Shown: positions 55,472 to 64,000 of the stretch, piece after piece
How the letters are laid out: each line of letters starts with the position of its first letter
How positions within the stretch are numbered: position 1 is the stretch's first letter
Assembly (NCBI RefSeq): GCF_019219825.1
Contig: NZ_JAHUXH010000008.1
Location: forward strand, 124,001-188,000
DNA from: Streptomyces sp. TRM70350
GTDB taxonomy: Bacteria > Actinomycetota > Actinomycetes > Streptomycetales > Streptomycetaceae
Length of the DNA: 64,000 nucleotides
Reading direction: 5' to 3'
The notes under the pieces: model-generated
Told to the model about the DNA's origin: nothing
The model's database searches: none
What the model saw: the letters and a program-made list of their open reading frames with translations, nothing else
Made by a program: the position numbers and the translations under genes

Positions 55472-56308
55472 ATGGTGCAGATCAAGAGTCCCGAGCAGAT
55501 CGCCAAGATGCGTGAGGCCGGGTTGGTCGTCGCCGCCATCCACGCGGCCACGCGTGCGGCCGCGGTGCCCGGGGCCAGTACGAAGGATCTGGACGAGGTC
55601 GCGCGCAAGGTGCTCGCGGAGCACGGTGCGAAGTCGAACTTCCTGGGGTACGGGGGCTTCCCCGCGACCATCTGCACCTCGGTGAACGAGGTCGTCGTCC
55701 ATGGCATCCCGTCCGAGGACGTCGTGCTCAAGGACGGGGACATCATCTCCATCGACTGCGGCGCGATCGTCGACGGCTGGCACGGTGACGCCGCCTACAC
55801 GGCCTTCGTCGGCTCCGGGCACGCTCCGGAGCTGGTCGAGCTCTCGCGGGTGACCGAGGAGTCGATGTGGGCCGGTATCGCGGCCATGAAGCCGGGCAAC
55901 CGGCTGGTCGACATCTCCCGGGCCATCGAGACGTACATCCGCCGCCAGCCGAAGCCGGGCGGTGGCCGCTACGGCATCATCGAGGACTACGGCGGCCACG
56001 GCATCGGCTCCGAGATGCACATGGACCCGCACCTGCTGAACTACGTCGACCGGCGCCGCGGCAAGGGCCCGAAGCTGGTCCCCGGCTTCTGCCTCGCCAT
56101 CGAGCCGATGGTCTCCCTGGGCACCCCCAAGACGGAGGTCCTGGAGGACAACTGGACGGTCATCACGACCGACGGCACCTGGTCCTCGCACTGGGAGCAC
56201 TCGGTGGCGCTGACCGAGCGGGGCCCGCTGGTCCTGACGGCTCCGGACGGGGGCAGGGCGAAGCTGGCCGAGTACGGGGTCACGGCCGCACCGGATCCGC
56301 TCGCATAG
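55472..56308 (+). CDS. map: Methionine aminopeptidase (type I)
   Basis: 278 residues from ATG 55472. The five metal ligands and the substrate His are in context: NEVVVHGIPSED (His), ISIDCGAIVDGWHGDAAYTA (two Asp), GGHGIGSEMHMDP (His), IEPMVSLG (Glu) and WEHSVALTERG (Glu). It removes initiator Met from nascent proteins. Placing it in the secY-adk-map-infA order is standard. Confidence 0.98.
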   Translation: MVQIKSPEQIAKMREAGLVVAAIHAATRAAAVPGASTKDLDEVARKVLAEHGAKSNFLGYGGFPATICTSVNEVVVHGIPSEDVVLKDGDIISIDCGAIVDGWHGDAAYTAFVGSGHAPELVELSRVTEESMWAGIAAMKPGNRLVDISRAIETYIRRQPKPGGGRYGIIEDYGGHGIGSEMHMDPHLLNYVDRRRGKGPKLVPGFCLAIEPMVSLGTPKTEVLEDNWTVITTDGTWSSHWEHSVALTERGPLVLTAPDGGRAKLAEYGVTAAPDPLA

Positions 56309-56450
56309 TGATCTTCAGGGTGGGGCAGACTGCCTCGATTCGTGTTTCCGGGTGCGCTGACGTAGACTGACTCGTCGGCTCTTGTGTACCCGCATGTCTG
56401 CATGCGCTCGCAATGAGTCGATCAAGGTAGTCGATTCCGAAGGGCGAAGC

Positions 56451-56672
56451 GTGGCCAAGAAGCAAGGTGCCATCGAGATCGAGGGCACTGTCGTCGAGTC
56501 TCTGCCGAACGCCATGTTCAAGGTCGAGCTCCAGAACGGCCACCAGGTCCTGGCACACATCAGCGGCAAGATGCGTATGCACTACATCCGCATCCTCCCT
56601 GACGACCGGGTCGTGGTGGAGCTGTCTCCGTACGACCTGACGCGTGGCCGGATCGTCTACCGGTACAAGTAG
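56451..56672 (+). CDS. infA: Translation initiation factor IF-1
   Basis: 73 residues, GTG start. The OB fold is unmistakable: [40 protein letters not shown] and [16 protein letters not shown]. It binds the 30S A site during initiation. A possible -10 hexamer TAGACT (56363-56368) lies upstream, in the 142-nt gap after map. Confidence 0.99.
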   Translation: MAKKQGAIEIEGTVVESLPNAMFKVELQNGHQVLAHISGKMRMHYIRILPDDRVVVELSPYDLTRGRIVYRYK

Positions 56673-56732
56673 ATCTTGCCCGCGCCCCGGGCCTCCCCGA
56701 GGCGATGGCACTGACCCGGAGAACCTCACCCC

Positions 56733-56846
56733 ATGAAGGTCAAGCCGAGCGTCAAGAAGATCTGCGACAAGTGCAGGGTGATCCGCCGTCACGGCCGGGT
56801 CATGGTCATCTGCGAGAACCCGCGCCACAAGCAGCGCCAGGGCTGA
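56733..56846 (+). CDS. rpmJ: 50S ribosomal protein L36 (zinc-binding form)
   Basis: 37 residues, [20 protein letters not shown] followed by [15 protein letters not shown]. The Cys, Cys, Cys and His zinc ligands of the C+ form of bL36 are all present. It lies 60 nt after infA, the usual place at the spc/alpha junction. Confidence 0.98.
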   Translation: MKVKPSVKKICDKCRVIRRHGRVMVICENPRHKQRQG

Positions 56847-56944
56847 CCGTACGACCTTCCCTCCGCACCGCCATCGCAGAGATTCGCGCGACGCGAGCTG
56901 AATTTGTTCATACGCAGGGCCCGAGCCGCGCGACGGCTTGACAC

Positions 56945-56993
56945 CCCCGGTCGGAGGCCGGGGACCCAGTCCGTACCTGATACGGCGGCTGGG
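56945..56993 (+). promoter_or_regulatory. rpsM leader hairpins
   Basis: Two stem-loops: CCCCGG/CCGGGG (56945-56963), then CCCAG...CTGGG (56965-56993) enclosing GTACCTGATACGGC, the 14-mer also found before rplQ. GGGAACCGG follows, as in the rplN leader. Confidence 0.5.
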
Positions 56994-57038
56994 AACCGGT
57001 CCTGTGGAAGACCTCCGAAGATCACCAGGAGCCATTGA

Positions 57039-57419
57039 ATGGCACGCGTTTCCGGTGTCGACATCCCGCGCGAAAAGCGCGTGGAGGTCGCCCTCACCTA
57101 CGTGTTCGGCATCGGCCGGACCCTTTCGCAGCAGACGCTGGCTGCCACCGGCGTCGACCCGAACACCCGCGTTCGCGACCTCTCCGAGGAGCAGCTCGTC
57201 GCGATCCGCGAGTACGTCGACAACAACATCAAGACCGAGGGTGACCTCCGTCGCGAGATCCAGGCCGACATCCGCCGCAAGGTCGAGATCGGCTGCTACC
57301 AGGGTCTGCGGCACCGCCGTGGCCTGCCCGTCCGCGGTCAGCGCACCAGCACCAACGCCCGCACCCGCAAGGGCCCGCGTCGCGCCATCGCCGGCAAGAA
57401 GAAGCCGGGCAAGAAGTAG
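57039..57419 (+). CDS. rpsM: 30S ribosomal protein S13
   Basis: 126 residues. uS13 with [40 protein letters not shown] and the basic C-terminal tail [16 protein letters not shown]. It lies at the head/50S bridge. It opens the alpha segment behind a structured leader. Confidence 0.99.
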   Translation: MARVSGVDIPREKRVEVALTYVFGIGRTLSQQTLAATGVDPNTRVRDLSEEQLVAIREYVDNNIKTEGDLRREIQADIRRKVEIGCYQGLRHRRGLPVRGQRTSTNARTRKGPRRAIAGKKKPGKK

Positions 57420-57483
57420 TCCGCAGCGGACCACCGTCCACGGTCTTCGCTGTAGGACCGACCACCTCCGTAGGAGTTAAGAG

Positions 57484-57888
57484 ATGCCCCCCAAGGGACG
57501 TCAGGGCGCTGCCAAGAAGGTGCGCCGCAAGGAAAAGAAGAACGTCGCTCACGGCCACGCGCACATCAAGAGCACGTTCAACAACACGATCGTCTCCATC
57601 ACGGACCCGTCCGGCAACGTGATCTCCTGGGCCTCCGCCGGCCACGTCGGCTTCAAGGGCTCCCGGAAGTCCACGCCGTTCGCCGCGCAGATGGCCGCCG
57701 AGTCGGCCGCCCGCCGCGCCCAGGAGCACGGCATGCGCAAGGTCGACGTGTTCGTCAAGGGCCCGGGTTCCGGTCGTGAGACCGCCATCCGTTCGCTCCA
57801 GGCGACCGGTCTTGAGGTCGGCTCCATCCAGGACGTCACCCCGACCCCGCACAACGGCTGCCGTCCGCCCAAGCGCCGCCGCGTCTGA
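57484..57888 (+). CDS. rpsK: 30S ribosomal protein S11
   Basis: 134 residues. uS11 with [40 protein letters not shown] and the ending [14 protein letters not shown]. It lines the mRNA exit with S7 and S18. In many bacteria rpsD follows; here rpoA is next, consistent with rpsD lying elsewhere in actinobacteria. Confidence 0.99.
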   Translation: MPPKGRQGAAKKVRRKEKKNVAHGHAHIKSTFNNTIVSITDPSGNVISWASAGHVGFKGSRKSTPFAAQMAAESAARRAQEHGMRKVDVFVKGPGSGRETAIRSLQATGLEVGSIQDVTPTPHNGCRPPKRRRV

Positions 57889-57914
57889 CGCACGGCCGCT
57901 TGGTCCGAGGTTTT

Positions 57915-57951
57915 CGGGCGGTACGGCTCCTTACCGGGGTCGTATCGCCCG
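57915..57951 (+). promoter_or_regulatory. Hairpin upstream of rpoA
   Basis: CGGGCGGTACG (57915-57925) pairs with CGTATCGCCCG (57941-57951) with one G-T wobble. Located between rpsK and rpoA; attenuator or processing site. Confidence 0.5.
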
Positions 57952-58040
57952 TACCCTTGCAGTACCCGTGTCGTGCATGCGGCGCGGTTTGGTCGGGCGT
58001 CATATAGCGGGCGCCCACGACTGAAGGATCTGATCCACAC

Positions 58041-59063
58041 ATGCTGATCGCTCAGCGTCCCTCGTTGACCGAAGAGGTCGTCGACGAGTTCCGCTCCCGG
58101 TTCGTGATCGAGCCGCTGGAGCCGGGCTTCGGCTACACCCTCGGCAACTCCCTCCGCCGTACGCTCCTGTCGTCGATCCCCGGTGCCGCGGTCACCAGCA
58201 TCCGGATCGACGGTGTCCTGCACGAGTTCACCACCGTGCCGGGCGTCAAGGAGGACGTCACCGACCTGATCCTCAACATCAAGCAGCTGGTCGTGAGCAG
58301 TGAGCACGACGAGCCGGTCGTGATGTACCTGCGCAAGCAGGGTCCGGGTCTGGTCACCGCCGCCGACATCGCGCCCCCGGCCGGTGTCGAGGTGCACAAC
58401 CCCGACCTCGTCCTCGCCACGCTCAACGGCAAGGGCAAGCTGGAGATGGAGCTGACGGTCGAGCGTGGCCGCGGTTACGTCTCCGCCGTGCAGAACAAGC
58501 AGGTGGGCCAGGAGATCGGTCGTATCCCGGTCGACTCCATCTACTCGCCGGTGCTCAAGGTCACGTACAAGGTCGAGGCCACGCGTGTCGAGCAGCGCAC
58601 CGACTTCGACAAGCTGATCGTCGACGTCGAGACCAAGCAGGCCATGCGGCCGCGCGACGCCATGGCGTCCGCCGGTAAGACGCTGGTCGAGCTGTTCGGT
58701 CTCGCCCGTGAGCTGAACATCGACGCCGAGGGCATCGACATGGGTCCGTCCCCGACGGACGCCGCCCTCGCCGCCGACCTGGCGCTGCCGATCGAGGAGC
58801 TGGAGCTCACGGTCCGCTCCTACAACTGCCTCAAGCGCGAGGGCATCCACAGCGTGGGTGAGCTCGTGGCTCGTTCCGAGGCCGACCTCCTCGACATCCG
58901 TAACTTCGGTGCGAAGTCGATCGACGAGGTCAAGGCGAAGCTGGCCGGGATGGGTCTCGCCCTGAAGGACAGCCCGCCCGGATTCGACCCGACCGCCGCC
59001 GCGGACGCCTTCGGCGCCGACGACGACGCGGACGCGGGTTTCGTGGAGACCGAGCAGTACTGA
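58041..59063 (+). CDS. rpoA: RNA polymerase alpha subunit
   Basis: 340 residues. The N-terminal dimerisation/assembly domain ([40 protein letters not shown]) joins, by an acidic linker, a C-terminal UP-element/activator domain ([39 protein letters not shown]). The end is an acidic tail. Expressed with rpsM and rpsK, linking polymerase and ribosome supply. Confidence 0.99.
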   Translation: MLIAQRPSLTEEVVDEFRSRFVIEPLEPGFGYTLGNSLRRTLLSSIPGAAVTSIRIDGVLHEFTTVPGVKEDVTDLILNIKQLVVSSEHDEPVVMYLRKQGPGLVTAADIAPPAGVEVHNPDLVLATLNGKGKLEMELTVERGRGYVSAVQNKQVGQEIGRIPVDSIYSPVLKVTYKVEATRVEQRTDFDKLIVDVETKQAMRPRDAMASAGKTLVELFGLARELNIDAEGIDMGPSPTDAALAADLALPIEELELTVRSYNCLKREGIHSVGELVARSEADLLDIRNFGAKSIDEVKAKLAGMGLALKDSPPGFDPTAAADAFGADDDADAGFVETEQY

Positions 59064-59103
59064 TCGGTCGTTGCCGGTGAGCATCCGCTCATCGGGTTCC
59101 TGA

Positions 59104-59127
59104 CCCCGGTACCTGATACGGCCGGGG
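59104..59127 (+). promoter_or_regulatory. rplQ leader hairpin
   Basis: CCCCGG (59104-59109) pairs with CCGGGG (59122-59127) around a core that includes GTACCTGATACGGC (59109-59122). The same 14-mer lies in the rpsM leader hairpin. Confidence 0.55.
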
Positions 59128-59148
59128 CAGACACACAGGAGAAGAACC

Positions 59149-59655
59149 ATGCCGAAGCCCACCAAGGGTGCCCGTCTGGGCGGCAGTGCCGCGCACGAGA
59201 AGCTGATGCTCGCGAACCTCGCGAAGTCGCTGTTCGAGCACGGCCGTATCACCACAACCGAGGCGAAGGCCCGCCGCCTGCGCCCGTACGCCGAGCGTCT
59301 GATCACCAAGGCGAAGAAGGGCGACCTTCACAACCGCCGTCAGGTGCTCCAGGTCATCACGGACAAGAGCATCGTCCACACGCTCTTCACCGAGATCGGC
59401 CCGCGCTACGAGAACCGCCCGGGTGGCTACACCCGTATCACCAAGATCGGTAACCGCCGTGGCGACAACGCGCCCATGGCTGTCATCGAGCTGGTCGAGG
59501 CGCTGACCGTTGCGCAGCAGGCCACGGGTGAGGCCGAGGCCGCCACCAAGCGTGCGGTCAAGGAGGCCGAGGCCGCGGAGGCTACGGAGGCTGCCGAGTC
59601 CAAGGTCGACGTGACCAAGGCCGAGGACGCCGCCGAGGAGTCGAAGGACGCGTAA
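59149..59655 (+). CDS. rplQ: 50S ribosomal protein L17
   Basis: 168 residues: the bL17 core ([60 protein letters not shown]) plus an Ala/Glu/Lys-rich C-terminal tail of ~50 residues, common in streptomycetes. It lies at the tunnel exit. A terminator hairpin lies downstream, before truA. Confidence 0.99.
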   Translation: MPKPTKGARLGGSAAHEKLMLANLAKSLFEHGRITTTEAKARRLRPYAERLITKAKKGDLHNRRQVLQVITDKSIVHTLFTEIGPRYENRPGGYTRITKIGNRRGDNAPMAVIELVEALTVAQQATGEAEAATKRAVKEAEAAEATEAAESKVDVTKAEDAAEESKDA

Positions 59656-59763
59656 GCGTTCTGCAGAGGGCTGTTCGGTTGCGGGTGCGGCTTTCGCCGT
59701 GGCTTGTCGCGCCCACGCGGCGGAGCCGCATATCGATGCAGTCCCGCGCCCCTTGAAGGCGTT

Positions 59764-59796
59764 GCGGGCCCGTTCCTTTTCAAGGAGCGGGCCCGC
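59764..59796 (+). terminator. Terminator between rplQ and truA
   Basis: GCGGGCCCGTTCCTT pairs with AAGGAGCGGGCCCGC around TTC with one G-T wobble, followed by a TCTTGT tract. Confidence 0.8.
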
Positions 59797-59822
59797 TCTT
59801 GTGTTGCTGAGAGGATCTGTAC

Positions 59823-60680
59823 GTGAGTGATGAAGCAGCGCCCGGTTACGTGCGTGTCCGCCTCGACCTGTCGTACGACGGGAGCGCCTTCCACGGCTGG
59901 GCCAAGCAGGCCGGTGGGAAGCGGACCGTGCAGGGGGAGGTCGAGGACGCGCTGCGTACGGTCACCCGGTCCCGGGAGACGTACGAGCTGACCGTGGCCG
60001 GGCGGACCGACGCCGGGGTGCACGCGCGGGGGCAGGTCGCGCATGTCGATCTGCCGCGGGAGGTGTGGGCGGAGCACCACCAGAAGCTGCTCAAGCGGCT
60101 CGCCGGGCGGCTGCCCAAGGATGTGCGGGTGTGGGCCCTGCGGGAGGCCCCGGCCGGTTTCAACGCCCGCTTCTCGGCGGTCTGGCGCCGGTACGCCTAC
60201 CGCGTCACCGACAACCCGGGCGGCGTGGACCCGCTGCTGCGGGGCCACGTTCTCTGGCACGACTGGCCGCTCGACGTCGACGCGATGAACGAGGCGGCTC
60301 GGGGGCTGCTGGGGGAGCACGACTTCGCCGCCTACTGCAAGCGGCGGGAGGGGGCCACGACCATCCGGACGTTGCAGGAACTGAGCCTCGTGCGCGGCGG
60401 CGACGGGATCATCACCGCGACCGTGCGGGCCGACGCCTTCTGTCACAACATGGTGCGCTCGCTGATCGGCGCCCTGCTGTTCGTGGGCGACGGGCACCGC
60501 CCGCCGGACTGGCCGGGCAAGGTGCTCGCGGCCGGCGTACGGGATTCGGCCGTGCACGTCGTACGACCGCACGGCCTGACGCTGGAGGAGGTCGGCTACC
60601 CGGCGGACGATCTGCTGGCCGCGCGCAACAAGGAGGCGCGCAACAAGCGGTCGCTGCCGGGTACCGCGGGGTGCTGCTGA
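59823..60680 (+). CDS. truA: tRNA pseudouridine(38-40) synthase
   Basis: 285 residues, GTG start. TruA motifs include [20 protein letters not shown], the catalytic Asp in [20 protein letters not shown], and [19 protein letters not shown]. It isomerises uridines in the tRNA anticodon stem-loop. It follows the rplQ terminator and converges with the gene at 60687. Confidence 0.97.
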   Translation: MSDEAAPGYVRVRLDLSYDGSAFHGWAKQAGGKRTVQGEVEDALRTVTRSRETYELTVAGRTDAGVHARGQVAHVDLPREVWAEHHQKLLKRLAGRLPKDVRVWALREAPAGFNARFSAVWRRYAYRVTDNPGGVDPLLRGHVLWHDWPLDVDAMNEAARGLLGEHDFAAYCKRREGATTIRTLQELSLVRGGDGIITATVRADAFCHNMVRSLIGALLFVGDGHRPPDWPGKVLAAGVRDSAVHVVRPHGLTLEEVGYPADDLLAARNKEARNKRSLPGTAGCC

Positions 60681-60686
60681 CCCGTC

Positions 60687-61571
60687 CTACTCGTTCGCCG
60701 CAGCCGACGCCTGGGCCTCGCCGCGCCTGCGGATCTGGCGGAAGGTGAACTCGGCCAGGTCGTCGCCGGTGGCGAAGACCGCCGTGTCCTTGGTGGTCAC
60801 GTCGTTGCCGTTGGTGAAGCCGGCGAGGGTGAAGTAGGCGTAGCGCCCGTAGGAGTTGGTCGTGGAGCGGCACACGGCGGCGTTGCAGAAGGCCTTGACG
60901 CCACCGCCGGACAGGGACTCCACGATGCTCTTGCTGTCGGCCTGTTGCTTGGCCTTGGCGGCCTGCGCCTCGGTGTCGAAGACGGCCACGCCGACCGTCA
61001 CCGCTATGCCGTCCCTGGTGTAGGTGACGCGCATCATGCGGGTGCAGTCGTTGTCGGTGAGGACCTTGGGGAGGGTGCCCGCGGCGGCCGTGGCGCAGCT
61101 CCTGGTGTCGGCCGTCGGGCCCTTCTTGTAGACCGTCTCGCCCATGGTCAGCTGGGTGCCGGGGAAGAGGCCGGTCACGCTGAGCGGGGCGGTGTCCTTG
61201 GTCTTGCTGGAGATGAAGTCCATCGGGTCCAGCGGCGGCGGGGCGCTGGTCGGCGCGAAGGACGGCGTCGGGGCGGTGGACTCGCTCGGGATGTCGGCGG
61301 TCGCGGGCAGCTGGGAGGTCGGGTTGTTCGACGCCTGGCTGTTGCCGTTCGCGGAGACGACGGCCACCGCGACGGCCGTGCCGACCGCGACGGTCGCGAG
61401 CGCGCCGCCGCCGATGAACAGCAACCGGCGCCGCTTGTTGCGCGCCTCGGACGCCTCGGCGAGCGCGGCCCAGTCCGGCGTCCGGTCGTTGCCGCCGCTG
61501 TTCCAGGGCTGCTGCGAATGCGGTTTCCAGGGATCCCACTGGGACTGGGGTCCCCCCTGCCCATAGCTCAT
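60687..61571 (-). CDS. Single-pass membrane protein of unknown function
   Basis: 294 residues from ATG 61571. A Gln/Pro/Gly/Trp-rich cytoplasmic N-terminus of ~50 residues is followed by one membrane segment (LFIGGGALATVAVGTAVAVA), a Ser/Thr/Pro-rich linker, and an extracytoplasmic domain (~110-290) with paired Cys (TRSCATAAAGTLPKVLTDND, AFCNAAVCRSTTNSYGRYAY). The domain is beta-rich and not assigned to a family by me. It ends 6 nt from truA on the opposite strand. Confidence 0.75.
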   Translation of the reverse strand: MSYGQGGPQSQWDPWKPHSQQPWNSGGNDRTPDWAALAEASEARNKRRRLLFIGGGALATVAVGTAVAVAVVSANGNSQASNNPTSQLPATADIPSESTAPTPSFAPTSAPPPLDPMDFISSKTKDTAPLSVTGLFPGTQLTMGETVYKKGPTADTRSCATAAAGTLPKVLTDNDCTRMMRVTYTRDGIAVTVGVAVFDTEAQAAKAKQQADSKSIVESLSGGGVKAFCNAAVCRSTTNSYGRYAYFTLAGFTNGNDVTTKDTAVFATGDDLAEFTFRQIRRRGEAQASAAANE

Positions 61572-61645
61572 GGGGCGCAGTTTAGACGGGCCGAGGGGTG
61601 TGCTGGTCCCTCTCAACCGGCCCTGGAACCCCTAGCGTTCGCTCC

Positions 61646-61894
61646 ATGAGCGCGGGCAAATACGGCATCTGTGGGTGGTTGGTACGAAGGGTCGCGGGCG
61701 GCCTGTGGGGAGTGCTCGCCGAGATCGCGGTGGGCATGGTGCTCTCGGGCACGCGGGTCGTGGGTCCGTCGTACGACCTTCTGCTGCTGGTCGTGCCGCG
61801 TTGCTGCTCGGTGCGGGTGCGCCGGCGGGCGCGGCGGGCGCTCGCGTTCTGTGTGGCGGCCGTGACCGTGCGGGGTGGGCGGGCGAGGCTGTGA
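61646..61894 (+). CDS. Possible small basic membrane-like protein
   Basis: 82 codons from ATG 61646 with GC-rich third positions. It has a hydrophobic N-terminal half (GVLAEIAVGMVLSG, LLLLVVPRCC) and an Arg-rich end. No ribosome-binding site or family is visible, and the region could be untranslated sequence upstream of rplM. Confidence 0.25.
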   Translation: MSAGKYGICGWLVRRVAGGLWGVLAEIAVGMVLSGTRVVGPSYDLLLLVVPRCCSVRVRRRARRALAFCVAAVTVRGGRARL

Positions 61895-61972
61895 AGGTGA
61901 GCCGTGCGGCGGCTCTGAAAGTGAGCCGTAAAATGGGGCGGGCAGCGGGTTCCCCGCCGTAGTCCACCCGTT

Positions 61973-62002
61973 TTGACCGTGTGGACACGCCGCGGGTATC
62001 CT
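61973..62002 (+). promoter_or_regulatory. Promoter of rplM-rpsI
   Basis: TTGACC (61973-61978), an 18-nt spacer, and TATCCT (61997-62002). A leader of about 170 nt follows before rplM. Confidence 0.7.
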
Positions 62003-62179
62003 GCTTCTTCGTTGTGTATTGGCTTGCTCATTCTCACGGGACGGGCCCTTACACCGGTCCACCGGGCCGATGACCAGCGACCAGCACGCGGTTTGCGTCA
62101 CCGCTGTGCGGTCAAGGCTGTCGTGATCGTTTCGGTGACCTTGTCTAGGACCATTCACTCGAAGCGAAGGCTACGAACC

Positions 62180-62623
62180 GTGCGTACGTACAGCCCCAAG
62201 CCCGGCGATGTGACGCGCCAGTGGCACGTCATTGACGCTCAGGACGTCGTCCTGGGCCGACTCGCCACCACTGCCGCCACCCTCCTCCGGGGCAAGCACA
62301 AGCCGATCTACGCGCCGCACGTCGACGCTGGTGACTTCGTCATCATCATCAACGCCGACAAGGTGCACCTCTCCGGCAACAAGCGGACCCAGAAGATGGC
62401 GTACCGCCACTCCGGCTACCCGGGTGGTCTGCGCTCCGTCCGTTACGACGAGCTGCTCGACAAGAACCCGGAGAAGGCCATCGAGAAGGCCGTCAAGGGC
62501 ATGCTCCCCAAGAACACCCTGGGCCGTCAGATGCTCTCCAAGCTGAAGGTCTACCGCGGCGAGAACCACCCCCACGCTGCCCAGCAGCCGGTTCCGTTCG
62601 AGATCACCCAGGTCGCGCAGTAA
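62180..62623 (+). CDS. rplM: 50S ribosomal protein L13
   Basis: 147 residues, GTG start fixed by homology. uL13 with [40 protein letters not shown] and [20 protein letters not shown]. It is an early 50S assembly protein. Bicistronic with rpsI (42-nt gap). Confidence 0.99.
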   Translation: MRTYSPKPGDVTRQWHVIDAQDVVLGRLATTAATLLRGKHKPIYAPHVDAGDFVIIINADKVHLSGNKRTQKMAYRHSGYPGGLRSVRYDELLDKNPEKAIEKAVKGMLPKNTLGRQMLSKLKVYRGENHPHAAQQPVPFEITQVAQ

Positions 62624-62665
62624 GTCCGGCCACCCCCTAAGACTGAAGAGAATCTGAGGAGAATC

Positions 62666-63178
62666 GTGGCCGAGACCACTGCCGAGCAGCCGCTCGAAGA
62701 GCTTGACATCGACAGCTACACCACCGAGTCCGAGGTCCCCGTCGAGGGCGAGTACACCTCGGAGTCCATGGCCTCCCGCTTCGGCGAGCCGCAGCCGGCC
62801 GCCGGCCTGGGCCGCCGCAAGAACGCCATTGCCCGCGTCCGGATCGTTCCGGGCTCCGGCAAGTGGAAGATCAACGGTCGCACCCTTGAGGACTACTTCC
62901 CGAACAAGGTGCACCAGCAGGAGGTCAACGAGCCCTTCAAGGTGCTGGAGCTCGAAGGCCGCTACGACGTCATCGCCCGTATCGCCGGTGGCGGTGTCTC
63001 CGGTCAGGCCGGTGCGCTCCGTCTCGGTGTCGCCCGCGCGCTGAACGAGGCCGACGTCGACAACAACCGCGGTCCGCTGAAGAAGGCGGGCTTCCTGCGC
63101 CGCGACGACCGTGCGGTCGAGCGCAAGAAGGCCGGTCTGAAGAAGGCCCGCAAGGCTCCGCAGTACAGCAAGCGCTAA
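62666..63178 (+). CDS. rpsI: 30S ribosomal protein S9
   Basis: 170 residues, GTG start. An acidic N-terminal extension of ~40 residues precedes the uS9 core ([40 protein letters not shown]). The C-terminal basic tail KAPQYSKR ends in the Lys-Arg that contacts P-site tRNA. A terminator follows 15 nt after the stop. Confidence 0.99.
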   Translation: MAETTAEQPLEELDIDSYTTESEVPVEGEYTSESMASRFGEPQPAAGLGRRKNAIARVRIVPGSGKWKINGRTLEDYFPNKVHQQEVNEPFKVLELEGRYDVIARIAGGGVSGQAGALRLGVARALNEADVDNNRGPLKKAGFLRRDDRAVERKKAGLKKARKAPQYSKR

Positions 63179-63193
63179 TCGAGGGCTGTACTC

Positions 63194-63235
63194 CGAACGC
63201 CCCGACGGCACGCCACTGTGCCGCCGGGGCGTTCG
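63194..63235 (+). terminator. Terminator after rpsI
   Basis: CGAACGCCCCG (63194-63204) pairs with CGGGGCGTTCG (63225-63235), with an inner CGGCAC/GTGCCG stem and then TTTAT. Closes rplM-rpsI. Confidence 0.9.
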
Positions 63236-63384
63236 TTTATCAACAGACACAGGCGTATAACGGCACAAGACGCTCAAAGTTTTGTGTGATCGGATGGTCA
63301 GGCATCGTATGCCTGGGACACCGGAGCCGCATGCGCGGGCCGCGCCCGTACGGCTACCGGACTGACGTTTCCTCAGGAGGACAA

Positions 63385-64000
63385 GTGGGACGACTCTTCG
63401 GCACGGACGGCGTGCGTGGTGTCGCCAACGCGGATCTGACGGCCGAGATGGCGCTCGGTCTGTCCGTCGCGGCGGCCCACGTGCTGGCCGAGGCGGGCAC
63501 CTTCGCGGGCCACCGGCCGACGGCGGTGGTCGGGCGTGACCCGCGCGCGTCCGGGGAGTTCCTGGAGGCCGCGGTGGTCGCCGGCCTCGCCAGCGCGGGC
63601 GTGGACGTCCTGCGCGTCGGTGTGCTGCCGACGCCGGCGGTGGCGCATCTCACCGGCGCGCTCGGGGCCGACCTCGGCGTCATGCTCTCCGCCAGCCACA
63701 ACGCCATGCCGGACAACGGCATCAAGTTCTTCGCGCGCGGTGGGCACAAGCTGCCGGACGACATCGAGGACCGGATCGAGTCCGTCTACGAGGAGCACCG
63801 GCGCGGTGAGCCCTGGGAGCGGCCGACCGGCGCCGGGGTGGGGCGGGTGCGGGAGTACGAGGAGGGCTTCGACCAGTACGTTGCGCATCTGCTGGGCGTT
63901 CTCCCGAACCGGCTGGACGGGCTGAAGATCGTCCTTGACGAGGCGCACGGAGCCGCGTCACGGGTGTCGCCGGAGGCCTTCACCCGGGCCGGGGCCGAGG
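63385..64000 (+). CDS. glmM: Phosphoglucosamine mutase, partial (N-terminal part)
   Basis: The first 205 codons are present, GTG start preceded by AGGAGG; the rest lies beyond the right edge. It reads [20 protein letters not shown] and contains the phosphoserine loop [20 protein letters not shown]. GlmM converts glucosamine-6-phosphate to glucosamine-1-phosphate for UDP-GlcNAc and peptidoglycan synthesis. It follows the rpsI terminator, as is usual in actinobacteria. Confidence 0.97.
   Translation, partial: MGRLFGTDGVRGVANADLTAEMALGLSVAAAHVLAEAGTFAGHRPTAVVGRDPRASGEFLEAAVVAGLASAGVDVLRVGVLPTPAVAHLTGALGADLGVMLSASHNAMPDNGIKFFARGGHKLPDDIEDRIESVYEEHRRGEPWERPTGAGVGRVREYEEGFDQYVAHLLGVLPNRLDGLKIVLDEAHGAASRVSPEAFTRAGAE

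Noticed and set aside
56938-56943. TTGACA as an rpsM promoter -35 hexamer
   Set aside because: It is followed directly by GC-rich hairpins and no -10-like hexamer at 16-19 nt.

Overview
The window is a stretch of a Streptomyces chromosome. It is very GC-rich with strong G/C third-position bias. It carries the actinobacterial order rpsL-rpsG-fusA-tuf, a complete S10-spc-alpha ribosomal supercluster without rpsD, and then truA, rplM-rpsI and the start of glmM. Several proteins are typical of the genus: a streptogrisin-type protease with a chitin-binding tail, Ala-rich ribosomal protein extensions, and GTG starts on rpsL, tuf, infA, secY, rplM and rpsI. The species cannot be named from the sequence alone.

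Region 1 (1-10732) is a partial, domesticated-looking siphoviral tail module on the minus strand. In transcription order it holds a tail-terminator-like protein, a tail-tube protein, a tail-assembly chaperone with a probable -1 frameshift extension, then (after an interruption by three non-tail genes at 3880-6642) a coiled-coil protein, two tandem paralogous tape-measure-like proteins and a distal-tail protein cut by the left edge. No terminase, portal or capsid gene lies upstream of the tail genes. In their place are an XRE-type repressor, a 3 x 38 bp repeat, and a divergent pair made of a Cys-rich protein and an HTH protein. Near-identical 28-bp elements sit upstream of both transcription units, and related palindromes precede the repressor. 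This is the best candidate in the window for an unusual system: a capsid-less, F-type-tailocin-like particle with a dedicated switch.

Region 2 (10702-16832) holds a PIG-V-like GT-C membrane protein and the str operon, closed by a perfect terminator after tuf.

Region 3 (17057-42753) is accessory: an acyltransferase-3 protein; a secreted FG-GAP protein; a 3048-residue secreted RHS/YD-repeat protein with a nuclease-like tip, translationally coupled to a SUKH-like immunity gene; a frame-scrambled gene; a streptogrisin-C-like protease; a LysR regulator; an NlpC/P60 hydrolase; an ~800-bp G-rich repetitive non-coding stretch; a DUF1275 membrane protein; a LuxR-type two-component system divergent from an MMPL transporter; and a YcxB-like protein.

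Region 4 (42780-64000) is the S10-spc-alpha cluster with secY, adk, map, infA, rpmJ and rpoA, followed by truA, rplM-rpsI and partial glmM. Its intergenic regions hold structured RNA candidates: a leader shared by rpsL and rpsJ, a duplicated two-hairpin element between rpsQ and rplN, a strong hairpin before rpsH, and a 14-nt hairpin core shared by the rpsM and rplQ leaders. I saw no tRNA, rRNA, CRISPR array, transposase or integrase.
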